Under the pieces are notes generated by a model. It searched no databases and was not told the origin of the DNA. It worked only from the letters and a program-made list of their open reading frames with translations. From Cadophora sp. MPI-SDFR-AT-0126 (lineage: Eukaryota; Ascomycota; Leotiomycetes; Helotiales; Ploettnerulaceae), in the NCBI GenBank assembly GCA_020747065.1, contig JAGMVK010000016.1, forward strand, positions 1 through 64,000: DNA of 64,000 bases. The letters run 5' to 3'. Positions 44,886-57,300 of this stretch are shown here, piece by piece. The number at the start of each line of letters is the position of its first letter. The first letter of the stretch is position 1. The translations under genes and the position numbers were made by a program.

Positions 44886-46399
44886 GAATTGAGTGATGGC
44901 TAGCCCTGGTGTGCTTAGGGCTTCATGGATTCAGACGCCGTGGGCAAGACAAGGGAGGGCAGACAGGCACAAAGGCAGAGCGGTGGACTTCCGGCTCGTG
45001 TTACATGCTCGGGACATAATGCAAGGGCAAGATTAGATGACAATGATTGGAAGGATTTGAGCCACCAGATGTGCCATTTACAGCGAAGTGACGATTTCTC
45101 ATTGTTCTTGGTCGTGAAAATAAAGCTAGGCGCTAATGTACGTTGGGGCCAGGGTTACACACGCTACCAAGTTTAGATCCCGCGCCTGGTGGATCGAATC
45201 ATGTCATGAGCTGGAGCTGGAGTGGGGAATGCGAATGGCAGGGGAGATGGAGGAAACGGGGACGCGGATGGGGATGAGGTGGGGTGTCACATCAGCAACC
45301 GTGCGCAGGAGAGAGGAAGGGGAGGAACGAACTGTGGAGGGAAAGTTGACCCAGGCCAGATACCAAAGCTGCACGCATGGCAAGAGAGAGTGTCCAGGAG
45401 GAGAGCGAGAGCCTGTTGCGAAATCGTGAAGTCATGACGAATTGGGAAAAACTTGGCTGCTGTAGTGCCGTTTGCGAGCACAACTCGATGCAAGGGATAA
45501 CAAGGGCCATCGGATCATTGGATTCGTTTATCCGGCATTGCACCAACTTCTTGTTGGCTATCTCTCCTCTCTCTCCTCTACCTTGCTCCCCGATATTTGT
45601 CTCATTCCTTTGCTGTTTCTTCATCCCGTCCTCCCGTGTATTTGTTTTGCTTCTTGCCGATGCCTGTTCCAGCCGACATGATTTAGTGTTGGTTTGTGCG
45701 CATATCTCCGCGATCTTGTCGCAGGTCGCAGGTCCGTGGTCACCAAGCTGCCTACAGGAGCTCTAACTTTTCGACCATATTTGAGCTAGCTGCCTCCCTA
45801 TCTCGGAATTCGTTGCATTGCGATGAAGTGGCTAGGAATGTTATCATATACGTAAAGGTGATGAAGGTCAATCAAGGAGACTGCCGGGCTGTACATTTAA
45901 TATGCTTCAAATTCCGTGGAAGATAGGCAGCAGACTTCAGTTCTTAGTGGATACTGGGAGAAATTCCATTCATGGCTCACTACCACGTATCTAGGCATTC
46001 TGTATTTGAGGCGCATGAGGATGGAGATAGGGAATAACCATCTTCACGAGGTGGAAGACTTGTTCGAAAGCCGAGGACTTCTTATTATCGTGGATTCTCA
46101 AGGATAGTATGAGATTCGAGGACTATAACATGGGGAGCAATTATTTTTAGGCCGATGAAAACACAAAACACATCTAGATCACACCAAGTCACCCAGTACC
46201 AAGTCCAGCCGACCGTTCAAGGCCGCTCATTCATGAAGTGCATGTCAAGAGACAACTGGCTGTATGGGGAGTACGCGACTCAAGAGGCATATTTGACAGA
46301 GTACGCGGCAACTCTTCAAAGCATCGCATACAACTTATCCGAATCAAAAATCGCTTTGCAGTATGATCAAATCCCTAGCTCCTCCCCATGGTTATCCAC
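44886..46399. other. 1.5-kb intergenic region between the MAT-locus gene and SLA2
   Basis: No gene seen on either strand and no alpha-box remnant recognisable by eye. The right idiomorph border probably lies here. Confidence 0.5.
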
Positions 46400-49300
46400 C
46401 TACTCCTGGTATGAAACCTTCCGCATCTCTCCCAATCTCTGTCTCGCAGCCGCCAAGTTGTTCTCTAGCTGTAGGATTTCGACCTGGAAGCAACTAATTA
46501 GCATCGTTAAGGACTTTTCGAAAGAGAAAAGACGCACCTGTTGTTCCATTTCTCGGACCTTGAATTCATGTGCACCAAGCTTGCCGTAATCCACTCTGTC
46601 GTCCTCCTGGTCCCGATCTTTGATCATGCTCTGGACTTGTCGTACAAGAGCTCTGCATGCAGCGCCGACAGCTTTACTGGCTTGCTCTAGAGACTCTTGG
46701 CTCTTACTCATGAAGCCTGCCTTTACTCTGCTGGCTGCAACAAGCTGTGCCGTCGAGGCGGCAACGTCATTCGAGGCCACAATCAACTGCTCAGGGCTAT
46801 TACGTCCAGACAGCACACCATCTGCAGTCTCGATCAAAGTATTCGTCGAGGAGGCAACAGCCTTAGCTGCGGAGATAAGACCTTCAGTCCATCTGTTGTT
46901 TTTCTTGTAGAAATTACTCTTTGAAGAGGTTCCCCGTCCTGCTTGAACGATCTCTTGCTGTGTCACCGTGGCGGCCTTAATAAGTCTCGCGATAGCATTC
47001 GTAACGGCGATGGCAGCATCGAGAATCGAGTCGTGAATGCGAAGTTCGTAGGTCGAATATCCATCCTTGGGCTTTGATTTGAGACGTGCGAGGCGTTCGG
47101 CTGCAGCATTGATGGCATCGGCAGCTTTGTTCAGTTCATTATCCACGAGGTCACCCAAGTCACCCTTGGTATTCAACTTCCCACTGTTGGGGGCGAATGA
47201 GTCTGCAAGCTTACTCAACTTCTGCAGGTTCATCAATACCTCGTTGTTACTATTGATGACCACGTCCGTCTTCTGCATTGGATCCATACCATCGAGTCGG
47301 AAGCTCTGGAGGCCGCGAAAGAATTTGACAGTTGACAAAGCGGATTGGCGAGCGCCGTTGGTGAGTTGGTCTGCCTTCTTATCATCCGTGGCAAGTCGTG
47401 TGAGACCTTTGGTATTGCTCAGAACATCAGCGATAGAGCTCGAGAAGACGTTGATTGTTCGAATGATTTCAGCGTGACTGCTATTAGGCCCGTCTGCGAT
47501 GAAATTGTTGAATGATGTGGCAAATTCCATCGCGCTTGAGGAGGCCTTTTCAATCTGCGAGAGGACGTATGAAGGAGTCGCGTTTTGATTTCCAGCCTGC
47601 ATGGAAGAGTCGAGCTCGTACAGGGCATCATCGACTCTTTGAACTCCGCTCTGCAGGACGGAGTCAATGATGTCGTTGATCTTGCCAATATTGGAGAGAA
47701 GCATGGCATCGATCTCTCCATCTAAGGCTTGATCGGTATCACCCCGCGACATCTCCAGCTCGTTGAGCTTGATAAGGGTATCATCCAAGCTCTGCTTGTA
47801 TACCTCTAACTCATCCTCTTTCTCCCGCAACAATCGTTCTGCATCGGAACCCCCCTCGCTGTATTTCGCGTGAACTTCTCGGAGGGCTTCGGATTTCTTC
47901 CGGAGAGCTTCTTCGAGATCTGCCATCTCTCTGTTGTACTTGGAGAGCATTGAAGAGAGTTCATTGCCTTTGCTTCTCTCTAAGTTATCAGCTCGGTCCA
48001 GCGCCATCCTCAATTCTCTCTTCAACTTTTCCAGCTCTTCCCGATTGCCACCTGTAAGTCGATCCTTGTCATGAAGAGCTCTATCTCGTTCCCGAATCAT
48101 GTCGGCAAGTTCGAGATTCTTGGTCTTGATCTCGCGCTCAAGCTTCTCTCGTCTGTCAATCGCCTCCTGCGCAGAAGCAGCCTTCAACTGTACACCCTTG
48201 AACTTCTGCAGCAAATCCAGATGCTCATGGCGTAGCTGCGAGTACAATTTTGCCAGGGCCTCGTACTTTGTGCGCCATGTATTGACTTGTTCTTGCAAGG
48301 CTCGAATTTGATCATCTTTGCTCCCAATTTGCTGCCCATAGCTGTTCTGTAGCTGTGCAAGCTCGCCTTCCAAAGCCTTGATTTTCTGGTCATACTGCTG
48401 TAGCATAAGCTGGTCCTGGGCATACTGTGACCTAGCAGCAAGGTTCTCTTGCTCTAGTTGTGCCAATCGACCTTGTGTCTGCTGCTGATACTGTTGAGCC
48501 AGAAGAGCCTCCTGATCCAACCTCTGTTGCTCTGCAAGACGACGCTGCTGTTCCTCGAAGTCACGCTGCGCTTGAAGAGCCGCCTGTTGCTGAGCATAAA
48601 GCTGCTGGGCTTGTCTCTCTTCAAGGACCCGTTGCTGATCCTCATATTCTCTGTTTTGTCGTGCCTGCTCATTCTTCCAGAACTCTCCAATATCATCTGG
48701 CTCCTCTGGCTTCGGAGCTGGTGGGGGTGTGATCTGTCGCTCAATCTCTTGTTTTGGTCTTTGGGGTAGTCGAGGTGCAGCATCGTCTTCGGAGAGGAGA
48801 TTGGGTGGTTCTTGGGGAAGCTTTGGAACTGTGATCAGGCTTGTGAGGTATCGGAGATTCGAGCATTCGTAGTAGAACTTGACTAAACGGTAATGCTGGG
48901 CGTCGTATCGTCCTCTCAAAGGTTCCAAGGCATCGTCGTCTCCGGTTGCTACATGCTATCAGAACTGGATTTATATAAGGCTGGCATCAACTCACTGGTG
49001 TGCATAGCACGTAGCATGCTAGTGATGAACTTGTATATTCCATAGCTCTCCTGCACAAGGGGCACCAACGCGGATATTCTGCATTCATTATTTCCACCGC
49101 TCCGGAAATGCGAGAAGATCAATTTCTGGAACTGCTCGATTCTATCTTGAAGGGCCATAAGATCGGAGATAGTCTCGTAGCCTTCATTTGGATCATTGAT
49201 CCCTTTCAAGCTTATGTACTCTTCGTATTCGAAAGTCCCATTGAAGTCAGGGTGCTGAGCATGGAAAGAAAGCTTTGCGAGTAGAAAGTTCACGTATTCC

Positions 49301-49890
49301 TTGATCAATGGACCATATCCCCGAAGCCCTTCTCCAGCCATTCCTCTATTCAGACTGTCAATCCAACTTCGATTGGCCATAGCCTCGCGCAAAGTCGAAG
49401 GGTGGCCTTCTTGCAGAACCTTGTGGACCGTTATCAACGCCTTGAAGGTCTGCACTTCATCCGCTAGAATAGGTTGCCTGCGAAAGACACATCATGTCAG
49501 CCTTGTCTTCTCCAGCTTCCAGCCTCCCGGCTTGGCCGGCATTGAAGGCCCTCGAAGCAGTCCAGCAGCGCAGAAAAACGTCTCCGAATGCCGTTCATAA
49601 GTTTTCGCAGTACTGACACTTTCATGCCGGCCCAAAAGGCCCCAGAAGACTTGTGGTCCCATGTGTATACGATGCAGCTGCGGACATGCTTGCGTTTCGG
49701 AGCGGTCTCTTCGATACTCGTCGCCTTTCGGATATTAATCGCAAGCTCGCCTTCGGACCTGAATCGTCATCATATTAGCATGCAGAACGAAGGACAAGCG
49801 CCCAGGGGCCGCATTGAAGTAAATAGGAGCTCGAAAGGCAACGAACTTGGTGTGGTCAACATTTCGCGTTGTTGGGGCGTAACTCTGCAT
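46400..49890 (-). CDS. SLA2: cytoskeleton assembly control protein Sla2 (End4/Hip1R family)
   Basis: Model on the minus strand: exons 49847-49890, 49618-49758, 48996-49477, 46538-48948, 46400-46483 (1053 aa). Residues about 15-280 are an ANTH domain (SEGELAINIRKATSIEETAP, KRKHVRSCIVYTWDHK, FKALITVHKVLQEGHP), which binds PtdIns(4,5)P2. A Pro-rich linker and a long Gln/Glu/Leu-rich coiled coil (about 330-600) follow, then the talin-like I/LWEQ (THATCH) actin-binding domain near the C-terminus (LIKAATVTQQEIVQAGRG, NRWTEGLISAAKAVASSTN, VEILQLENNLAAARQRLG). Sla2 couples clathrin coats to actin in endocytosis. It is the classical right boundary of the Pezizomycotina MAT locus. Exon 1 was chosen so that AA|G joins in phase to SEGELAINI (donor GTTCGT). 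The last intron (54 nt) is stop-free and divisible by three. Confidence 0.95.
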
Positions 49891-50612
49891 TTTGACAAGC
49901 GCTCAGCGCGCGCACAAAGTCGTCTGGATAATGCGGAAAGCCAGAAAGCACTGTACGAAAAGAATGTGAGAAGAGGAGAGCGCTGGTTAGCTGAGTGAGG
50001 TTGAAGTTGTCGTCTTCTTCAGTAAATGACCGCTCGGCGACTGCTTAGCGAGATGGCTGCGTAATGTGGCGTAGGCAGGCAGCCAGCAAAGAGAAACGTG
50101 ACAGTAATGGAAGTAAAGCAAGCGTTTCTCTACCAAGCGGGCAAGACAAGGTGATAGTAATTGGAATTATTGATTAAGCAGTTTCGGTGAAACAGTTGTT
50201 GTGGGATATTGAATAGGACCAATTGCGTTAGGAGGGAAGCTGTGATGAATGCTCCCAGCGCCCGAGATCGTCCACTTTCACTTGCCAAGTTCGGGTTTAA
50301 GTAGAAGTTCTACTGGACGTGCACGAGTTTTGTGGTTGATAGATTTAGATTTGATCTTAGAGCTTTCTCACAGGAGCTGCTCTTGTATCCAAGCCGTAGA
50401 ATTGATCGTGACTGCTATCATGGCTCTTATCCAGAGTCTGTACCCAATGCTCTCAATTTGAAGCCAGACGCTCCCTCAATTCCCAGCGCCGCTACGAATC
50501 CAATTCCGCTAGGATGTAATAGTCCCTAAATCGACGCCCCTCTCCCAATAATGCACGTCCTTCATTTCATTACCTACCGGCCGCATCGCTCTCTACACTT
50601 CGTTGCAGTATT
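49891..50612. other. SLA2 promoter region
   Basis: About 720 bases holding the SLA2 promoter and the 3' tail of the SMP-domain gene; both genes are on the minus strand. Nothing else seen. Confidence 0.5.
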
Positions 50613-53535
50613 TTACAGACCAGCATCCTCGTCCACAAATGTGCTCTTTGCTCTAGCCTCTTCCTCTTGAGCGGCCATCCAAGATGGTAACTTGTGCCCA
50701 TCTTCCTCCGGACTACTTGATAAAACTCGGTGCGGTGGTCTCCTCTTGGGGAGCTTGGGCGGCAACGGGTTGGTGGTTGGCTTTGGTATCACTTCGTGGG
50801 CGGTCTCTTCATCGGCTTCATCAAAATCATCTACCCATGGTTGCATGTAAATGGGCCCGCTCTCAGTCATTGGAGTTGTGGGCTCAGAGTCTGCAGTCGG
50901 TGCCTCGACAACGAGAAGTCCGTCATCTGCAGGGCCACTGCTCGACTTGTCGTCCTCTTTGCTCCGGCGCTTAGGCAAGGGTGGCGGGGGCACTGCGTGT
51001 TTCTGGCTGTGAAACGAATCAAGATCGGAGGGAGTATCATTAACCTTGGGAGGTAAATCTGGGGCAGGGATTGGCTTTCTCTTTGGAACAGGAATCGGAG
51101 CTGTCTTCGTCTTCTTATCCGGGCGAGGAAGAGGCACGCCAGGGGGCGGTAGAGGCTGCCCACGGCCCATTACCAGCGGACGAGTTGGGGCTTCTTCCGA
51201 GGAAGTATCGGGTTTGTCTCCATTTCGTTGCAATGCGTTCCAACCCCATTTCTTGGCAGTCGCAGCCGCATTTGTCACGGCTGCTAAAGACAACCTTTTG
51301 GTCTCAGCAGCAGTAGAAGACTTGCTCGATGATGAAGTCGAGTTTTCGCGCCTCGGATCTAGACCAAAGGAGCCAAATGATCTCGTTGATGGGGCCTCTG
51401 ATCTGAACGAGGCAGCACCTAAGCTCGCTGGACTCGGAGGAAAACTGGTATCAGATTGGCTGTTGTAATCTGGGACGTTGACGGACGCTTGCGGGGTCAA
51501 ATCGTTGCTCATGTCCCTATCCGCGTCGGACTGAAAAGACGCTTTTGAGGACGAAGATGACTGACTTTCAGGTTTTTCTAGTCGAGAAGGACGTGAGGGA
51601 GAACCGACTGGTGTTTGGGCAGGGGAATTGCTATGAGTCAAAGCAGCAATGGCTGCCATGGCGTGGCTATGCTCTGGTGGAGAAGACGGCTTCATCGCGT
51701 CAGCGTTTATCACATCCGTGCTAACAATTGGCGAAGAAGTACTCGCAAAGGAGCCTGATCGGAGAGCTCTTGATTTCTCGGCACCAGAGGATTGAAAATC
51801 GATACTTGTGGATGAGCCGTTGAGTTTTGTGTTCGCTAGATTTAGCGTCGATTTGGCAGATTTGCGTGCATAAGCTGTGTTTGGAGGAGATGCCTCAACA
51901 ATTGGTGACGATATGCTCTTCTCAACTTGCGGGAGAGCCAATACAGCTTCATTGTTCTCAGCGTCCAGATGCTCGACTTCCTCTACATCACCTTCTTGAG
52001 CCGCAGCAGTTTGAGCATCTAGGGATTGCTGCTTAGTCCTTTCATCCGCCCATATCCCTCCCCTCCAAAGCTTGTCCTCGCTGTTGTAGAATGGAGAATC
52101 GTCCCAATTTGGGAAGACCAGACTCTCTGCGACCACTTCCTTGATACGATTTTCGATCTGCCGGAGAATCAAGGTATACGTGATCTGTCTGGAGCTGACA
52201 ATCGGCTCAATGCTCATATCAATTTTTGGCATGGCCTGGAAAGACATCCAGAGCCGATTCGATGGCGGGGGCTTGACGCGAAGTAACATGTGGCCCTCAA
52301 TTCTCTTCAAAACCACTGCGAGAAGTAGATTAACTTCTCGTGCCTTGAATCGAGACCCAAGATCAATGCGAGCAGTAGCAGCCACCTCGATCCGGAAATT
52401 CCCAGAATACTTGATATCCGCTTCTACCACCAGCTCTCCATCCACGGTTAAATCTTTGAGTCGAGGGTTGGTGATCACTGGAGCAGCCTCGCCCATGTCT
52501 ATATGCCGTAACGAGATCTTCGACAGAAATGATGGAGTCTTGACCCTGGAGATCTTCTTGGTGATCTTGGCCCTCACAAAATTCTCGACCTCGGGAGTTT
52601 TGTACAGAGCCAGGAAGACCCTTCCTATCACAGCATTGACCCATCGCGTTTGCAAATGTTCTTCTGATGAATGTAGCCTCTGCACCAGCGTGATAATATC
52701 TTTCACGTCGTATTGGAGCGGGATTGGAGGATTATATTTGGAATCGGGTCTCCTCTCCTGATTCCGTAGAAGTGCGAAATAGAAGTCTTCCTTTTCGGAG
52801 CAATTCTCCGAGAAGAGAAAAAACGGCTTCGAAGCCTTGCCATCTGGTGTGATCTCCCCTACATCGGTCCTCCTTGATAAGCAAAGTGCATTCCGCTTGA
52901 TAAACAGCTCTCCTTCCGGTGTCTCGTCTCCGCCAGAATATATGCTAACTTTGTGATGAGCCAACGAAACGACATGGCGGACTTCCAGTTGCTCGTCATC
53001 GTCAAACAGCATAAGGTGGCCGTGCCTGCGCAGATGTTAATCATCATTCGTACTTCGGTGAATGAAGCTACCTTAATACAACGTAAAACACATTGTTCCC
53101 CCTCTTCACACCTTTGTTTTCGATGGGGCTATTGACTGGTTTCCTATCAAAGATACTCCTGTACATAGTCTGATAGACACTGGGACTCGGCGCAGATACC
53201 GTGGTAGACCCAGTGGGAGTTGTCCTCTCCGGTGGAAGGGCTCCTACACCACCTGGAACATAGGTTCTTGAGACCGCAAAATACCCCGCAGCTACCTCCG
53301 CTTCATGGCTGTCTCGAGGCTGGAACTTTTCCCCCAATGTCTTCTGTGCTCGTTTGATAGCATCGCTGTCGTCGCCTGGCTGCACGATCGACTTCCCGTC
53401 AATCTCCCGGCTTGCGGTGTCGTCGCGGATGGGAAACGTGAGGTAGGCGTGTAATAGAATTACGAGAAGGCAAATCGGAATAAATGTGAGGCCACCAATC
53501 AAGTACACGAGGAGAAGGCCCAGCAGACCGCCCAT
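50613..53535 (-). CDS. SMP-domain ER membrane protein (Nvj2/TEX2-like lipid transfer)
   Basis: Model on the minus strand: exons 53072-53535 and 50613-53025 (958 aa). Residues about 4-30 are a membrane anchor (LLGLLLVYLIGGLTFIPICL). Residues about 150-260 match the split PH-like segment (VFYVVLRHGHLMLFDDDEQ, VSIYSGGDETPEGELFIK). The SMP-LTD domain spans about 280-484: WVNAVIGRVFLALYKTPE, ISLRHIDMGEAAPVI, ADIKYSGNFRIEVAAT, MLLRVKPPPSNRLW and LVFPNWDDSPFY. SMP domains form lipid-binding tubes at membrane contact sites; yeast Nvj2 works at nucleus-vacuole and ER-Golgi contacts and moves ceramide. The C-terminal 470 residues are Ser/Pro-rich and disordered, with polyproline stretches (QPLPPPGVPLPRP) that could bind SH3 domains. 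Name Nvj2 is by architecture. Confidence 0.88.
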
Positions 53536-54393
53536 ACTGACACAGTGTCTATCGAAAGATAGCTACTGGAAGTAGCTGAGAGCACATCAATAACGTCGCA
53601 GAGGCCGCCGCTCCAGATATGGTAGGGTGAATGAAGGGCGCGAGGGATGAACGTCGTGGGATGGCAAGCAGCGAGAGGTTTCTGGTTTGGTCTGGTCGAG
53701 CAAGGTTGGTTGCGAATACTTTGGCTGTCTTGTCTATCTCGATGTGGATCTGTCCGTATGTATGTATCAGGGCAGAGCAGGCTGATGATTGCATGTCATG
53801 TCCCGCTACATGCCGCCCACTGCCTCGCCTTGGCTGGCCTGGCAGCCGGGTCCCGATGGGGCTGGCTGGGCCTGTTCCCGCAGGTCGTCAGGTCGTCGCT
53901 TGAAAACACCTAGCACGTCCACGTCCATGAATTCTAGGGAGGAAATATAATGCCTAGTTGCATGCATATAGTACTTGCATTGCTCAACTTCGCTCACATG
54001 CCTTATATCACAATTAAAGTATCTTCGATGTCAATGCATCATTATCATCATCATTGACCATGTGTTTCACGGCTGTATGTTACATTTTTCTGCATGTTCG
54101 AGCCAGCCTCGATTTAAGGATATTCGATTTCATGAAGAGGGGTCAGCTCATATGTCAAGCAAAATGCCCTACCCGACTCACACCCATCGTCCTTGATACA
54201 ATCGTGTCTCCAGTCCTACCATAACCGATTTTAGGGCAAATCGATCACGATCGCCCATCGTGCATCGTCCGTATGCCAAAGAACCCTTTTCCAGGGTCTG
54301 CCCCTCCATTGCCTTCGCTATGCAAAATAAGACTCAATTCTGTCTCGAAAACCCAATTTCACTACCAATGCTTCTAAATACGCCCTCCCATAT
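53536..54393. other. intergenic between SMP-domain gene and REV3
   Basis: About 860 bases: promoter of the SMP-domain gene and 3' tail of REV3, both on the minus strand. Only simple-sequence runs (ATCATT near 54040) seen. Confidence 0.5.
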
Positions 54394-57300
54394 TCACCAT
54401 TCCAGATCTTCCAGACGTACCATCAGCCCAGCCAGCTCTTTCATAACTGGCTCCACTACCGACCGTTCTGTTTTCAGCCTTGCCGTCTGCCTCGTCCTGG
54501 TGTAGAACACTGGGCAATCCTTGCTGTCGCAACGCACTTCATCCAGGGGTGAGACTCCCGAGCAGCCTTGGCAGATCTTCTGAAGATCCATGAACTTCTT
54601 CTCAGCACCGTTTAGTCTGCTTCGTAACTTCAACAATGCCATTGGCTCGTCGGCTAAGCATTTTGGACAAATTGACCCTTCGAATTCCAGCTTCTCCTTG
54701 CAGACCAGACACGACGATGATTTCATGTAAGATTCAAGAGTCTTTTTATTGATTGTCAATTCCTTTGACAGTCCTTGAAGATGGAGATTGGCGTCAACTC
54801 GACGAATTCGTTGGACTTTGGGCATCTCATCATACCAACTGCGGACATTTGCTCCGACAAGGTTGAATATTCGTTCCAAAGGAGGAATGAGGTTCTTTGA
54901 GATGTAATATTCGGCATCAAGCTCACTGTGCTCGTTCTCTAGAAGTTCTTCTGGAGCAACGCATCGATCAATCAGTCGAGCCCCAGGAGCCCCTGTGATA
55001 ACAACGTACGGTACACGCTCCCCGTACTGTGGCTCTGCTCGAGCATCTTCCAACATGCGTTTGGTACTGATAAGGGCTCCTGGGGGCGGTGGCCCTTTGT
55101 CACTATACGTTCCAAGCTTGACTTCTCTTGCGAAACAGAAATCTTGGACAGACACTGAACCCTTCATGATCTTTTCACACTCCTGCTGGAAATAAATCTT
55201 AACCTGACTGAGATCAGACGTGCGGAAGAGAGTCTTGAGCGCCTTCTCTTCGATTTTCTGCTCTGCCGGAGTGCCATCTCTTCGGACTGTCTCAATACCT
55301 TTTGCGTCAAAGTCGGGCTCTGTCTGGTTTCTGCTTTCGTACTTGAATCCGACGTATCGCTTCTTGGCCAGGAGGACGCATGGCAAGTAGACTTTCTCAA
55401 ATTTGAGTTTCACGGGCCGCGGATTCATGTTCGTGACGGTCGTTGCAATCTCCTCACCGATGTCGAATGCTTGGTCCTTAGTCCTGCCTTTAAGATAGAC
55501 AAACAGACTGTCCGTATCTCCATAAACAACCTCAGCGCCCCATCGCTTGACGGAATGTATTAGGGCTATTGCCTTTTCGAGAGTCTCTCGACCTGTCTGA
55601 ACAATACTATCCGCGATCTCAGAACAGGGCATACGTCCCGAGAAAGAGGCCGAAGTATATCCGTAGGTGACGTTTGCGATCAACTTAAGCGCCAACTGCC
55701 TGTTGTTGAGTAAGCGTTGAAGTGCTCTGTCATCCTTGTCCACCTTCATTCCACTCTTTACCATGACTCGAGTCTCTAGTATCTCTCCCAGCATCTTAGC
55801 AAGAAGAGACTTCCGAATTTCCGGCTTCGTGTACATAATTCCATTCGGAGCGATGTTGATGTGGTCTTTCAGCAACTCGAGTAATCGCTGCTGTCTTTTG
55901 TACTCAGTAAATCCCATCTTGTTCGTACCACGCCAATTGACGATCCGGCCAAGGAAAGTAGAATAACAATAGTTGTACGCAATCATGACACTTGGATATA
56001 GACTCTGGAAATCCAAGACCAGTACAGGGCTCGTGTAAAAGGCACTTTGTGGCTCCATGACGAGAGGTAGACATTCCAGAGCATTCTGACCACCTACTTG
56101 CTTCCTGCTTGGTGACACAAGAAGAAAATTTTCCGGTTTTGCGATTCGAAACATAAGAGACTCGACTTTGAACTGAGACCCACGAGAGAATACCGAGAAA
56201 AAATCTACTCCCAACAAGCGGGCCTGTTCGCTGGTCCTCGGAATCAGCTCATTCTGCTCAAGCAATTCCAGGTCCAGCTGAACTCTTGTGACGTAATGAT
56301 CAATGACCTTTGCTAGATCTCTTGGCTTGCCATTGACGTACCAACGAGTCAAATCAGCCCAGGTGAAGTGGGGAATGCGCCGGTGCAGTAGGTGGAACGT
56401 GACATTTTCCATAGTATACTGTAGAAGGTTGAGCTCGCTTCGCATCGCTCGCCAAATGTTGATCATGTGTCTGCCAGTTACTCGGATGGTTGATGTGTTG
56501 TTAAAGCCCCATTTGTCGTTGTCTTTCCCAAACCTCCCATGCGACTGTGCTTTCATGCGCGAGAACTCGTCGCACAGGTTGTAGTCGTACTTTAGGCGTG
56601 CTCGCTCTATGAGGTATCCCCAGGAACCGCCATGCACCTCATAGCCTGTGAGGATGTCTGGATCGTAATTGCGTACAATTTCGACCATGCGGATCATGAG
56701 ATCGAGCTCTGATGTCTCCTCCTGGACATCGATGGAGACTTGTCTGGCAATTTTCTGAGCGATGTCGCCATCTTCCGAGAGAACAACAGCTCCAAGATGT
56801 GTCCCGTCACTTGATCCATTGTTTTGAAGCCCTTCTTCGTCGGACTGTAAGCACCAGAAAAGACACTGAACTTCGTCTTCTTCAGGGTTCGGTACCAAGC
56901 TTCCTCTTGTGTTGATATGGACCTCCAAACTCATCGTGCTCATGTACTGTGCTTCGTGTTGGATACTAGTGGATTTCTGATCTTGTGTGTACTTGAATCC
57001 GTGCTTATTCTTCGGAGTGGGACCATCAATCTGGGACAACTTGGACTTGATACCCAGACCTTTCTTATGTTCTGCTCTGAAAACATCTTTATTTGTTTTC
57101 CGTTTTAAGCGATGTTTTCGTCCCCATTCAGTGACATCAGAATAAGTTGGAGGCGGATCAGCGATAACCCAACTGCGAAGCCCACAATTCTGTCGCTGGA
57201 TTTGATATTGCCTCTCCTGTTTGATTCGGTCGGGTAGGAGAGTAGATCTCTCTCCAAGAACTGCATCCGAAGTGGCAGTAGGGTCGAAGTCGGGGAGAAA

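Noticed and set aside
50684..51468. Plus-strand frames opposite the SMP-domain gene
   Set aside because: Antisense shadows of a Ser/Pro-rich coding region.
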